This document shows, piece by piece, positions 50,945 through 59,791 of a DNA stretch of 64,000 nt. A program made the translations under genes and the position numbers. Position 1 is the stretch's first letter; each line of letters opens with the position of its first letter. The stretch is taken from NCBI GenBank assembly GCA_026129765.1, contig JAHCHP010000015.1, positions 1-64,000 on the forward strand, read 5' to 3'. Source of the DNA: Fimbriimonadia bacterium. Lineage in GTDB: Bacteria; Armatimonadota; Fimbriimonadia; Fimbriimonadales; GBS-DC. The notes beneath the pieces are model-generated. The model ran no database searches. It was not told the origin of the DNA and saw only the letters and a program-made list of their open reading frames with translations.

Positions 50945-51529
50945 TTAGATATATGGTAGCAGCCGCTCACGCAACACGTCGCGCGCGCGAGACAGCCGAG
51001 ACTTGACCGTGCCGATAGGAACTTCAAGCACAACAGCGATCTCCTCAACAGACATCTCCTCCATATAGTGCATAACCACCACCGCGCGATGATCGACGCT
51101 CAGGTGGCAAACGGCTTTCTGGAGCGCATCATGCGCGCTCTCCATCTCTAACTGACTTTGTAAATCTTGATGCTTGTCCGCAATTTCCAAAACAAAGGGT
51201 TCGCCGTCCTCATTCTCCATTGAGGAATCTATCGAGACCATCGCCACGACTTTACGACGGCGCAACTGGTCAATACCCAGGTGGTAGGCAGTTTTACGCA
51301 GCCAGCCATATAAGTTCCCATCTGAGCGCAATCGCTCTAACTCGCCAAAGGCGCGGACGAATGTTTCTTGAGTCAAATCTGCCGCGTCCGGCGCATTGCC
51401 CACAATCCCGTAAAGAACACGATAAATGCGCGGTTGATAGGCGTGATAAAGCGCCTCAAACGCTCGCATATCTCCAGCCTGCGCTTTTTTCAATAACTCG
51501 CGATCTTTTTTCGTGTCCAATCCGCTCAT
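50945..51529 (-). CDS. ECF RNA polymerase sigma factor (sigma-24 type)
   Basis: A 194-residue sigma factor starting at ATG 51529 (MSGLDTKKDRELLKKAQAGD); the frame extends to 51583 but AAAGG sits just before this ATG. Region 2 is APDAADLTQETFVRAFGELE. The region 4 helix-turn-helix is SVEEIAVVLEVPIGTVKSRL. Its partner anti-sigma gene follows. The distal histidine kinase makes an unusual three-gene set. Confidence 0.92.
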   Translation of the reverse strand: MSGLDTKKDRELLKKAQAGDMRAFEALYHAYQPRIYRVLYGIVGNAPDAADLTQETFVRAFGELERLRSDGNLYGWLRKTAYHLGIDQLRRRKVVAMVSIDSSMENEDGEPFVLEIADKHQDLQSQLEMESAHDALQKAVCHLSVDHRAVVVMHYMEEMSVEEIAVVLEVPIGTVKSRLSRARDVLRERLLPYI

Positions 51530-51653
51530 ACCTTTAACGATTGATCCAGTTGCAGGTTCCACTCGCCAAACAGGAACTGGCAAACTTCTATTGAATTAGA
51601 GAGAGTATAGAGAAAAAAATCTCTCAATCACCTATAGAAGAGGTTTCAGAACC

Positions 51654-52817
51654 ATGAATGATTATACACCTAAACCGGAGCATAAGTTTACTTTTGGGCT
51701 GTGGACAGTCGGAAATCGGGGGCGCGATCCGTTCGGCGACTTTGTCCGTCCGCCTGTAACACCTATTCAGATTGTCAAAAAATTGTCCTCGCTGGGCGCG
51801 TATGGGGTCAATTTGCACGATAACGATCTGGTTCCCATCGACGCTTCGCCCAGCGAGCGCGATTCCATCGTCAAGGAATTCAAACAAGCGCTCAGCGACT
51901 ATAACATGCATTTTGTGATGGGAACGACCAATCTGTTCTTTGACCCCCTCTTCAAAGATGGCGCGTTCACCAGCAATCACCCGCAGGTGCGCGCCTTCAC
52001 CCTGCAAAAATGCATGCAAGCGATTGATTTGGCAGCGGAGATGGGCGCGGAGACCTATGTCTTTTGGGGCGGGCGCGAAGGCACCGAAACGGACGCGGGC
52101 AAAGACCCCATCGAGGCACTGAAATGGTTCAGAGACGGCATTAACTTCCTGATTCATTATGTCAAGGATCAGGGCTACCCGCTTAAATTCGCTTTTGAAC
52201 CCAAACCGAACGAACCGCGCGGCGACATCTACCTGCCGACAGTCGGTTCGATGCTGGCGTTTATCGAAACGCTGGATGACCCAGCCATGTGCGGGGTGAA
52301 CCCCGAAGTCGCGCATGAAAATATGGCGGGCTTGAACTTTGTGCATGCGGTTGCGCAAGCCATCGAGCGTGGCAAACTGTTTCATATCGACTTGAATGGG
52401 CAGAAATTCTCACGCTATGACCAAGATTTCCGGTTCGGTGCGGAGGATATCAAGGGCGCGTTCTTCCTGGTTAAAATGTTGGAGGAGTCGGGTTATGGCG
52501 GACCGCGCCACTTCGACGCGCATGCCTACCGCACCGAAGATGAAGAAGGGGTTTGGGAATTCGCCAAGGGCTGCATGCGAACCTATCTGATTTTACGCGA
52601 AAAAGCGAACCGCTTCCATCAGGATGAGGAGATTCAGGGCATTTTGGAGCAAATCCACGCTTGGGACACCGATCTGCAAGCCCGGACCAGCTATTCCAAA
52701 GAGAACGCGGATTGGCTGCGAGCGCATGCGTTCGATTTGGACGCGCTGCGCAACTACGGATACCAGTATGAGAAGTTGGATCAGCTGACCACCGAACTGC
52801 TCTTGGGAATTCGGTAG
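51654..52817 (+). CDS. xylA: Xylose isomerase (class I, Streptomyces-type)
   Basis: A 387-residue TIM-barrel isomerase converting xylose to xylulose (and glucose to fructose). It matches the actinobacterial class I enzyme along its length: [18 protein letters not shown], catalytic His in [11 protein letters not shown] (~54), Lys in [18 protein letters not shown] (~181), metal ligands in [13 protein letters not shown] and FHIDLNGQ, and [11 protein letters not shown] at the end. An AGAGG ribosome site is present. A 9-bp-stem inverted repeat follows (52836). No xylulokinase is in the window. Confidence 0.95.
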   Translation: MNDYTPKPEHKFTFGLWTVGNRGRDPFGDFVRPPVTPIQIVKKLSSLGAYGVNLHDNDLVPIDASPSERDSIVKEFKQALSDYNMHFVMGTTNLFFDPLFKDGAFTSNHPQVRAFTLQKCMQAIDLAAEMGAETYVFWGGREGTETDAGKDPIEALKWFRDGINFLIHYVKDQGYPLKFAFEPKPNEPRGDIYLPTVGSMLAFIETLDDPAMCGVNPEVAHENMAGLNFVHAVAQAIERGKLFHIDLNGQKFSRYDQDFRFGAEDIKGAFFLVKMLEESGYGGPRHFDAHAYRTEDEEGVWEFAKGCMRTYLILREKANRFHQDEEIQGILEQIHAWDTDLQARTSYSKENADWLRAHAFDLDALRNYGYQYEKLDQLTTELLLGIR

Positions 52818-52835
52818 GCTCTGGGGGGCTTTCTG

Positions 52836-52865
52836 GGGCGTATGTAAAGAGATGAGCATACGCCC
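52836..52865. terminator. Inverted repeat between xylA and the convergent Rpn-family gene
   Basis: GGGCGTATG pairs with CATACGCCC over a 12-nt loop. It sits between two converging genes and may stop transcription from both sides. No U-tract is present. Confidence 0.5.
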
Positions 52866-52897
52866 AGATGATTGGCTTCAGGCAAACACGGTAGGCT

Positions 52898-53935
52898 TTA
52901 ATTCAGAAGTTCGTTAAGCTCTGTCTCAAAGTTTGCCAGCGAGTCGGCGAACAATGCTTGACGATGCAAATGGCGCAATGTGTCCGCATCCAATCCCTTC
53001 AACTTGGATGTCAACGAACGAGGAGCCCGACCAAACTTTGCCCGCAACACCTCTAACAGCGCTGCATAAGTCCCATCCCGCAAGCCTTGCTCCACACCAC
53101 GCTGCAAGCCCTCTTTGCGTCCCTCTTTGCGTCCCAGGGTCAAACCTTCTTCTTTTGCCCGACGCTCAAACCACGGAATCAATTCTATCTCTGGCATCTC
53201 ACTCGCCACCTCTGCTAACTCCCGCGCTAACAAACGCTCGCCTGCGGACGACAACGACAACAGATAGTTCAACAGCCCCATCAACGAGCAAATGTCCTCC
53301 TTATTATACTCCGACTTTAACAACTGACGATACAAAGCCATCACCGCATCCACCCGTAAACGCATAGCCCCCCGCGTCCGCCAATGCTCCAAACACGCCA
53401 GCCACACCACCGCAAACGGATTGCGACTCTGCTCCAACTCCGAACGACGAGACTCGAAGTCCTTCAACTTCACCACCAGAAACTCAAACTTTTGACGAGT
53501 GCCTAAAAACTCATATTTGTATTCGCTCGGTCGCCAAGTCGGAGAGTTGTCTGTTAGCAGCGCGAGACTGACCACTTTGTGTTGGGGGAAGCGGTCTTGG
53601 ATGCGGTAGAAGTATTGCCACATTCGTCGGGTGAAGGTCTCATCGCGTTGAGCCTGGGCTTCGATATGGATGAGCAGGAGCTGTTGCTCTCCGCTTTGGA
53701 GTTGGACTTGGACGAGGTGGTCGGCGTAGCGTTTGTGGGAATTGCTGTGGGGGGTGAGTTGTTGGAGTTCTTAGTCGAGGAACTGGGGCGGGATGTTCCA
53801 GTCGATGGCTTGATGGAGGTGAGGGACGCGGAGTTGGGTCATGGGTTGGAAGTAGCGTTGGATGGCGATTTTGAGGGCTTCATCGAACCGGACTTTGGGT
53901 TGTGGCGTGTCGGCGGGCGGGATTGGTTCAGGCAT
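52898..53935 (-). pseudogene. Rpn family recombination-promoting nuclease/putative transposase, one internal stop
   Basis: Read from ATG 53935 the frame is open over 345 codons except for a single TAA at 53771-53773 (FLD-stop-ELQQL). The front part carries the PD-(D/E)XK-type core: VRFDEALKIAIQRYF, YADHLVQVQLQSGEQQ and LLLIHIEAQAQRDETF (E-x-Q). The back part (MWQYFYRIQDRFPQHKVVSL on) ends with a Gly/Lys/Glu-rich EGLTLGRKEGRKEGLQRG helix and a C-terminal helical segment. The part after the stop (53623 downstream) could be made alone but would lack the nuclease core. A one-base change (e.g. CAA or GAA to TAA) explains the break. Confidence 0.8.
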
Positions 53936-54047
53936 GGCGTTTCAGTTTGACAGAGGGGGGCGTGGTTCCTGCTGTAAAGCATCTACAAGACCAAACTCTC
54001 TGTCAAGCAAGCAGGAATCAAGGTTTTCAAGCCGAACCTGCTTGCTT

Positions 54048-57000
54048 ATGAAGAGATCGAACATCACAAACGCTCGCTTACTTTTTGCCGTTCTATCAAC
54101 CCTTTTCATGACCGCGATCCAAGCGCAGGTTCCCATTCAATTTGCCCGCCATCCTGCGCCGTCGCCGGACGGTTCACAGATCGCTTTTTCTTGGCAGGGC
54201 GACTTATGGCTCGCGCCTGCGGAGGGCGGTATGGCAGCACGGCTGACCTTGCACGAGGCTTATGATTTCGGTCCCATGTGGTCGCCGGACGGCTCGAAAA
54301 TCGCTTTCACCTCGGACAGACACGGCAACGATGATGTGTTTGTGCTACACCTGAAAGAGGGGCGTGTCCAACGTCTGACCTATTGGTCGGGACGCGACCG
54401 CGCCATAGGCTGGACCCCGGACGGAAAGAGCGTCTTGCTGGAGTCGTCCCGCGATTGGGAACCTTATGGTGTCAACTCTTCATTTTATGCCGCGCCGTTG
54501 AGCGGGGGAACCCCCTACCGCATGCACCATGTGGAAAGCTACAACAGCGCGCTTTCGCCGGACAGCAGCAAAATCGCCTTTGTCCGGCGCGAATCTACCT
54601 GGACAAGAAAGCGGTACAAAAGCAGCGCGACCGGCGATCTCTGGCTGCAAGATGTGAAAACAAACCGATTCACGCAACTGACCGATTTCGACGGACCCGA
54701 CACCCAACCCCAATGGTCTCCCGATAATCAGACGCTGTACTACCTTTCCGAACGAGACGGCGCGTACAACCTCTGGAAGATGGATACCCGCACTAAACGC
54801 GCCACCCAGCTGACCCGATACAAAGAAGAAGGGATTCGTTTCCCGCGAATCGCTTCCAACGGTAAACTGCTGGTCTATGAATATCAATTGGATTTGTTCG
54901 CGATAGACCCCACAGTAAGCGCGCCCACCCCCAAACGCCTACAGTTCACCGCGCCTGCCAACGATTCGCGCAAGTCGGAAGGCGCATGGCGCACTTTCGC
55001 CGCAGATATTTCCGAATTTCAAGTCGCGCCCAGTGGGAAAGAGACCGCTTTTGTGATTCGCGGCGAAATCTTCACGACCCGTTTCCCTGAAGGCGGCGCG
55101 GTGAAACGCGTAACGGAAACGGTGCCGCCCGAAAGCGGGCTAACGTGGTCAACCGATGGAAAACATCTCATTTACTCTGCAGAACAACCAAACGGCAAAA
55201 GCGATCTGTTTAGGGTAGAAGCCGACTCGCCCGAAGACCCGCGCCTGCGGCGATCAGAAACCTACAAAGTGACCCAGCTGACTCAAACCCCCATGAATGA
55301 GAGCGATCCCAAGTTTTCGCCCGATGGCAAAACATTAGCGTTTCAAAGAGGGAACGGCGATCTGATTCTGATGGACTGGGAAACCAAGAAAGAGACCACT
55401 CTCGTTTCCGGCTGGAGTCTCGGGCAGTACGAATGGTCCCCTGACAGCCGTTGGATCGCCTATGTGCAAAGCGACCATGAATTCAACAACGAGGTCTTCA
55501 TTATTCCGGTGTCTGGCGGTAATCCCACGAACATCAGCCGCCATCCTGCCAACGACTTCGCGCCTTCTTGGTCAGGCGACGGTAAGTCTTTGGCGTTCAC
55601 CTCAGAACGTGGCTCTCTGACAGGCGGTTATAACCTCTGCCATGTTTACTTGAGAAAAGAAGATCACGAAATAACAAAAGCCGACCGCGATGATGAAGAA
55701 GACGATAAACATGACGCGCCGAAAAAGCCTGCCCCCAAAACCGAACCGGGCGATGCCAAGAAACCAGAGAAAGAACCGATGGTGATCGACTTGGAAGATA
55801 TCCACGACCGGGTCCGGCAAATCACTAACTACTCTTCCAGCGTCGGCGCGCCTGCCATGTCGCCGGACGGCAAGAAAATCGCCTTTTCCAGCAGCCATCA
55901 AGGACAGCCCGACCTCTTCGTTATCAATGTGGACGGAACCGAAGAAAAACGGTTGACCACGACCGGAGTCGCGCCATCCCAAATTCGCTGGAGCGCGGAT
56001 GGCAATTCCCTGCACTTTTTGAGTCGCGGGCGAATCTCGCGAGTGGCAGCTGCGGGCGGAACCCCGCAAAGCGCAAACACGAACGCGCAGATGCGAGTCG
56101 ACTTCCCTGCCGAACGCGAATATATCTTTAACGCCGCTTGGCAAACCTTGGATCAAGCGTTTTACGACCCGAATTTCCATGGTGTGAACTGGTCTCAAAT
56201 GCGCGAGAAATATTTACCCTACTTGTCGCATGCCGTGGAAGACCGCGACTTTCAGTCGGTAGTGATGATGATGTTGGGCGAACTGAACGCTTCGCATATG
56301 GGCTTCACGCGCCCGCGCAGTTTCGCAAGTCCAGATACCTCTGATACGGGGAGTTTAGGGGTTATTTGGTCCAATGAACGCAGCGGCGAGGGTTTACTGA
56401 TTGACGCCATTCTGCCGAACACTCCTGCCGCTCGAAAAGAGGTCAACCTCAAACCGGGTGAGCGCGTCTTAGCTATCAACCGCCAGCGCATCACCGCCAA
56501 TACGAATGTATGGCAGCTGCTGGACCGAACGGTGGGCGAAAGGGTGTCGCTGCTCGTGAAAGACAACGCTGGGAACGAACGAACCGTTCATCTACGCCCC
56601 ATTTCTTTGGGAGCGCACGCCAGCGCGCATTATCGAGCCTGGGTGAAACGCAACCAACAGATCGTCGACCAAAAGAGCAATGGGCAATTGGCTTACATTC
56701 ATATTCAAGGAATGAATGAGCCAAGCCTGTTAGAGTTCATCCGCCAATTGTATGCAGCTGCCTACGGTAAGAAAGGACTGCTCATCGATGTGCGTTTCAA
56801 TGGGGGCGGCAGCACCGCAGACTTGGTATTGGCGATCATCAACGTGAAACGGCACGCCTACACTATCCCGCGCGATGGCAGCCCCGGCTATCCCCAAGAC
56901 CGCCTGCCGTTGCCCGCCTGGACAAAGCCGGTTGTCGCGCTTTGCAACGAGAGCAGTTTCAGCAACGCCGAAATCTTTGCGCATGCGGTGAAAACCCTCA

Positions 57001-57287
57001 AGCGCGGTCCAGTGGTGGGCGTTCCTACAGCGGGTGGAGTCATCAGCACGGGGGGACGCATGCTCATGGATGGCAGCACGATCCGGACGCCGGGCAGAGG
57101 CTGGTACACCATCGACAAGCATATCAATCAGGAAGGCAACGGCGCGGTCCCTGATTTTGTGGTGGAAGACCTGCCGTTGGACGTGTGGGAAAACATCGAC
57201 CGGCAGCTGGACAAAGCGATTGAAGCGGGATTAGATGCGGTTCGGAACGCGCCGCCAGAGTTTCCCGAACCGAAACGCGGAAAATAG
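54048..57287 (+). CDS. Secreted tricorn-like protease (PD40 propeller, PDZ, S41 domain)
   Basis: A 1079-residue protease. ATG 54048 gives a clean signal peptide (to ~27); the open frame upstream (53862) overlaps the Rpn gene and is rejected. Two WD40-like propellers contain many SPDG motifs (~30-730). A charged linker at ~535-580 (RDDEEDDKHD) sits in the second. A PDZ-like domain (~780-870; GSLGVIWSNERSGEGLLID) and a C-terminal S41 protease follow. The nucleophile Ser lies in CNESSFSNAEIFAHAV (~968), with a preceding GLLIDVRFNGGG. Tricorn proteases degrade peptides; export makes this one periplasmic or secreted. The UspA gene starts 2 bp after its stop. Confidence 0.9.
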   Translation: MKRSNITNARLLFAVLSTLFMTAIQAQVPIQFARHPAPSPDGSQIAFSWQGDLWLAPAEGGMAARLTLHEAYDFGPMWSPDGSKIAFTSDRHGNDDVFVLHLKEGRVQRLTYWSGRDRAIGWTPDGKSVLLESSRDWEPYGVNSSFYAAPLSGGTPYRMHHVESYNSALSPDSSKIAFVRRESTWTRKRYKSSATGDLWLQDVKTNRFTQLTDFDGPDTQPQWSPDNQTLYYLSERDGAYNLWKMDTRTKRATQLTRYKEEGIRFPRIASNGKLLVYEYQLDLFAIDPTVSAPTPKRLQFTAPANDSRKSEGAWRTFAADISEFQVAPSGKETAFVIRGEIFTTRFPEGGAVKRVTETVPPESGLTWSTDGKHLIYSAEQPNGKSDLFRVEADSPEDPRLRRSETYKVTQLTQTPMNESDPKFSPDGKTLAFQRGNGDLILMDWETKKETTLVSGWSLGQYEWSPDSRWIAYVQSDHEFNNEVFIIPVSGGNPTNISRHPANDFAPSWSGDGKSLAFTSERGSLTGGYNLCHVYLRKEDHEITKADRDDEEDDKHDAPKKPAPKTEPGDAKKPEKEPMVIDLEDIHDRVRQITNYSSSVGAPAMSPDGKKIAFSSSHQGQPDLFVINVDGTEEKRLTTTGVAPSQIRWSADGNSLHFLSRGRISRVAAAGGTPQSANTNAQMRVDFPAEREYIFNAAWQTLDQAFYDPNFHGVNWSQMREKYLPYLSHAVEDRDFQSVVMMMLGELNASHMGFTRPRSFASPDTSDTGSLGVIWSNERSGEGLLIDAILPNTPAARKEVNLKPGERVLAINRQRITANTNVWQLLDRTVGERVSLLVKDNAGNERTVHLRPISLGAHASAHYRAWVKRNQQIVDQKSNGQLAYIHIQGMNEPSLLEFIRQLYAAAYGKKGLLIDVRFNGGGSTADLVLAIINVKRHAYTIPRDGSPGYPQDRLPLPAWTKPVVALCNESSFSNAEIFAHAVKTLKRGPVVGVPTAGGVISTGGRMLMDGSTIRTPGRGWYTIDKHINQEGNGAVPDFVVEDLPLDVWENIDRQLDKAIEAGLDAVRNAPPEFPEPKRGK

Positions 57288-57289
57288 TC

Positions 57290-57718
57290 ATGGTTCCTAA
57301 AACGATACTGATGGCGTATCGAGGCAGCGAGGAAGACCGCCGCGTGCTGAGTTGGCTTTGCCAGTTCGTCAAGCATGCCCGCGCTCAGTTGACCATCGCT
57401 TACATTCTGCCGGTGCCTTTCACGCATGAAGTCGACGATGAAGCCCCGCCCGGCTCTGCGGAGGCAGAAGAGATGCTGCTGGAAGCAGAGCACCTCACAC
57501 AGCGCGAAGGCGTTACGATCTCTGCCGACTTGGTGCAGGCGCGGGACGCGGGCAGCGGTCTGGTGAGTGAGGCAGACGCCATCGGCGCGGACCTCTTAGT
57601 GCTGACCGACCGGCGCCATACCCATTTGATGGAGAACCCTTTGGGACATGGAACGGTTGCCTATTTAATGAGGCATGCGGCATGCCCTGTTTGGATCTGC
57701 TATCCGCCCGAAAAATAG
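57290..57718 (+). CDS. Universal stress protein (UspA family)
   Basis: A 142-residue Usp domain protein. It begins VPKTILMAYRGSEEDRRVLSW, where family members have KILV-x-x-DGS. The ATP-binding G-2x-G-9x-G(S/T) motif is weak (ENPLGHGTVAYLMRHAACPV retains G-x-V-A-x-x-L-x-x-H-A-x-x-P-V). A role in stress response is inferred from family only. Placed 2 bp after the tricorn-like gene, so probably co-transcribed. Confidence 0.85.
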   Translation: MVPKTILMAYRGSEEDRRVLSWLCQFVKHARAQLTIAYILPVPFTHEVDDEAPPGSAEAEEMLLEAEHLTQREGVTISADLVQARDAGSGLVSEADAIGADLLVLTDRRHTHLMENPLGHGTVAYLMRHAACPVWICYPPEK

Positions 57719-57781
57719 GCAGCGCCGGCGCGAACTAATTTGCTTCGCGCCGACTTGTCTCAAGCAAAACTTTACCGCCGT

Positions 57782-57802
57782 CATTCCCACGAACGAGGGA
57801 AT
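57782..57802. repeat. dRS3-like palindrome, copy 4
   Basis: CATTCCC-ACGAACGA-GGGAAT. The outer hexamers fit ATTCCC-N8-GGGAAT; the spacer has drifted. Confidence 0.65.
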
Positions 57803-57860
57803 TTAGACATTGCAAAACAGACCCACTTGCAGTACACAGGGTAACCGTATGGCTTCCCCT

Positions 57861-57888
57861 CTTGGGCAAGATGCCCAAGCCACTTTTT
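57861..57888 (+). terminator. Terminator-like hairpin
   Basis: CTTGGGC pairs with GCCCAAG over AAGAT, followed by CCAC and five T. It probably ends transcription from the tricorn-uspA operon. Confidence 0.6.
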
Positions 57889-58016
57889 AGTCAAAAGACC
57901 TCGCTCTTTCTCTAAAGTTTCCTCCCTGATTTCCAACAATTAGAATCACGGAGGAACGATGCGAGCTTTATGCTCAGCCCGTCCTCAACCACACCAGAGA
58001 GGAGGCTTTTTTCAAG

Positions 58017-58418
58017 ATGGCAAATGTGCTTTTTGTTTCGGGCGACCCAGCTTTTGGCGCCCAGTTTACGCAGACGGCTCCTGCAGGGTATTCCTACCTT
58101 CAGGCGAACTATGTGCCGACGGCGATTGGCCAGACGCAGGCAGGCAAATATGATGCGGTCTTTGTTTTCTATAATGGCAGCGTGACAGAGACCGATCCGT
58201 TCAATGTCCCGCAATTCATCAGCCAGATTCAAAACACCACCGGATTCACGAACACACCCGTGCTGTTAGTCGTGCCTCAAGATGCGCAAGCGCAGGCGCA
58301 AGAGTGGGTGAATCAATTTGGAGTCGATGGCTTTGTTGTGTGGGAAGGTTACTTCAGCACCGACTTTTGGAGCGAAGCGCGCAACGCGCTTGCCAATTTC
58401 AACATCCGAGCCGCTTAA
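58017..58418 (+). CDS. Receiver-like (CheY-fold) protein lacking the phospho-acceptor, unknown function
   Basis: A 133-residue protein. The strand/helix order looks like a response-regulator receiver: VLFVSGDPAFGAQFTQ (beta1-alpha1), KYDAVFVFYNGS (beta3, where Asp is expected but absent), TPVLLVVPQDAQAQ (beta4) and GVDGFVVWEGYFSTDFW (beta5-alpha5). The acidic pocket and phospho-Asp are not present. This fold assignment is my inference. AGGAGG precedes the ATG by ~11 nt, and a strong terminator follows at 58473. It lies directly upstream of the selenoprotein gene. Confidence 0.6.
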   Translation: MANVLFVSGDPAFGAQFTQTAPAGYSYLQANYVPTAIGQTQAGKYDAVFVFYNGSVTETDPFNVPQFISQIQNTTGFTNTPVLLVVPQDAQAQAQEWVNQFGVDGFVVWEGYFSTDFWSEARNALANFNIRAA

Positions 58419-58472
58419 ACGGAGCGGGTAAGTCGCCAAGCAACACCACCCACTCCTAAGAAGGGTCATTCA

Positions 58473-58511
58473 AAAAAAGCTGGGAGCGTCCAGAACGCTT
58501 CCGGCTTTTTT
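58473..58511 (+). terminator. Rho-independent terminator between the pseudo-receiver and selenoprotein genes
   Basis: AAAAAAGC-TG-GGAGCGT pairs with ACGCTTCC-G-GCTTTTTT around a short loop, giving a GC-rich stem with flanking A and T tracts. It could terminate in both directions. Confidence 0.8.
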
Positions 58512-58542
58512 CTGTCATAATAGGTAGTGGAGGTAAATAGTT

Positions 58543-59760
58543 ATGGCGATTTTTTTCGGAAAACAAACCGAACTGCCGGAGTTGAATGACAAAACTTATG
58601 CGCTGATACGCGATCAAATTCTGCCTTCCAAAGCAGAGCTTCAATGGCAAGAGATTCCCTGGCGCGCCTCGTTTTGGCAAGGCGTGATAGAAGCGCACAA
58701 ACAAGAAAAACCGTTGCTGGTCTGGGCGATGAATGGTCATCCCCTCGCCTGCACTTGAAACAACGGCGTTATTGCCAGACGGTCTGTCTGGTCTGATCCC
58801 AAAATTATCGAATTAGTAAAGCAGTTCGTTCCCGTTGCGGATGAAGTGAGCCGATTGCAGCGCGGCAATGACGCGGAATGCAGCCTCTTCCAGAAAGTAG
58901 CGGAGCAAGGGCATTATGCGGGACGCCGCTACCCCACCGACACTCGACAAGGCACATATATGACTGCGCCCAGCGGCGTGATTTTGACATCGGTCAACAC
59001 GAATGATGCGCGCCAAATGGAGCGCGCGCTCAGAACTGCGTTGGATAAATGGAACCAAATGCCCAAAGCGGAACGCTATCTGGAAAAAGACCCCGCCCAA
59101 GAAACGATTCGCCGCCCGGAACGGTTCTATCCCAAAGATGGCTTAGCGCTGAAAGTCTATTCCCGCGATCTGCCCCGCGAGAACATCGGTTCCGATTGGC
59201 GTTCGCGCGCATGGAATCAAGATTTCGCTTGGTTCCGCAAAGAAGAAGCGCGTCAATTCCTGCCAGCGCGCCCGCAAAAGAACGCCAAACATGAAGTCCC
59301 CAGAGCCTTGATCGAGCGACTCATTCGAACCAGCTTCGTCGACAATGTGCGTGGACAAACCTCGCCCTATCGCAACGCGGACGAAGTGAAACAAGCGGTC
59401 CTGACCACGACCGTCGAGGCGGTGAAAGGATCGGTAGTGACTCTGAAACTGGAAGGCGCGACCCGCGCTGTGGGGCAAGGTGTGTGGGCAATCAGCGGTT
59501 ATCAAGATATGAACCGCCCCACTTCCCAAGAACGCGGCTATGAGTCCCGCCTTTTAGGCAAAGCCAAATATGACCTCTCAAAAGAGCGGTTCATTGAATT
59601 TGAACTGGTCTCGGCAGGCACCCGATGGGGAGGCACACAATACAATGGCAGAGGCGACGACCTGAAGCCGGCTCCGATGGGATTTGTTCTGCAATTAGCG
59701 GGAACCAAGCCTGCAGACCAAGTCGCTCCCGAACATTTTTGGAGTTACGGGTGGCAATAA
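58543..59760 (+). CDS. Thioredoxin-like selenoprotein (in-frame UGA at codon 72 with SECIS hairpin)
   Basis: One frame of 405 codons from ATG 58543 (GGAGGT 8 nt upstream) to TAA 59760, interrupted only by TGA at 58756-58758. Before it, KPLLVWAMNGHPLACT; after it, NNGVIARRSVWSDPKIIELV and FVPVADE. This is the layout of a thioredoxin_7-like domain (K-P-L-L-V...C-x-C...SDP-x-x...FVPV) with the redox pair as Cys70-Thr-Sec72. A perfect hairpin with loop GGUCU follows 16 nt after the UGA (separate entry). Residues ~100-405 continue without breaks (AEQGHYAGRRYPTDTRQG, then TAPSGVILTSVNTND) into a large domain I do not recognise. No signal peptide. Conventional annotation would call two genes: 71 codons, and a fragment from about 58846. 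I cannot name the family. Confidence 0.85.
58774..58792 (+). promoter_or_regulatory. Bacterial SECIS element
   Basis: Stem CCAGAC/GTCTGG (plus a closing G-U pair) with apical loop GGTCT. The loop starts 22 nt after the TGA at 58756, inside the 16-37 nt window used by bacterial SelB. The GGUCU loop is the core of the E. coli fdhF SECIS loop (AGGUCU). The hairpin lies inside the coding sequence, as bacterial SECIS elements do. Confidence 0.8.
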
Positions 59761-59766
59761 GCAGTT

Positions 59767-59789
59767 TGGCACAAAAGTTGCTGTATAAT
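59767..59789 (+). promoter_or_regulatory. Sigma-54-like -24/-12 element overlapping a TATAAT box
   Basis: TTGGCAC-AAAAG-TTGCTG has GG (59768-59769) and GC (59780-59781) separated by exactly 10 nt, as in sigma-54 promoters. TATAAT follows at 59784-59789, but no -35 sits at the right distance for sigma-70. Whether this genome has rpoN cannot be judged here. Confidence 0.45.
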
Positions 59790-59791
59790 AT

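Larger units (their letters stand above)
57719..58016. other. Gap with palindrome and terminator before the pseudo-receiver gene
   Basis: This 298-bp stretch contains dRS3-like copy 4 (57782-57802) and a terminator-like hairpin (57861-57888). It also contains a second open frame beginning ATG 57959 (after GGAGG at 57952) that overlaps the next gene out of frame for 64 codons. That frame has no recognisable product. Confidence 0.55.

Noticed and set aside
53771..53773. Recoding of the stop inside the Rpn-family gene
   Set aside because: The codon is TAA, not TGA, and no SECIS-like hairpin follows; a nonsense mutation is simpler.
57830..57890. Possible c-di-GMP or other riboswitch before the pseudo-receiver gene
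   Set aside because: Only one simple hairpin with a T-run is visible; the conserved cores of known riboswitches are absent, so it is listed as a terminator.
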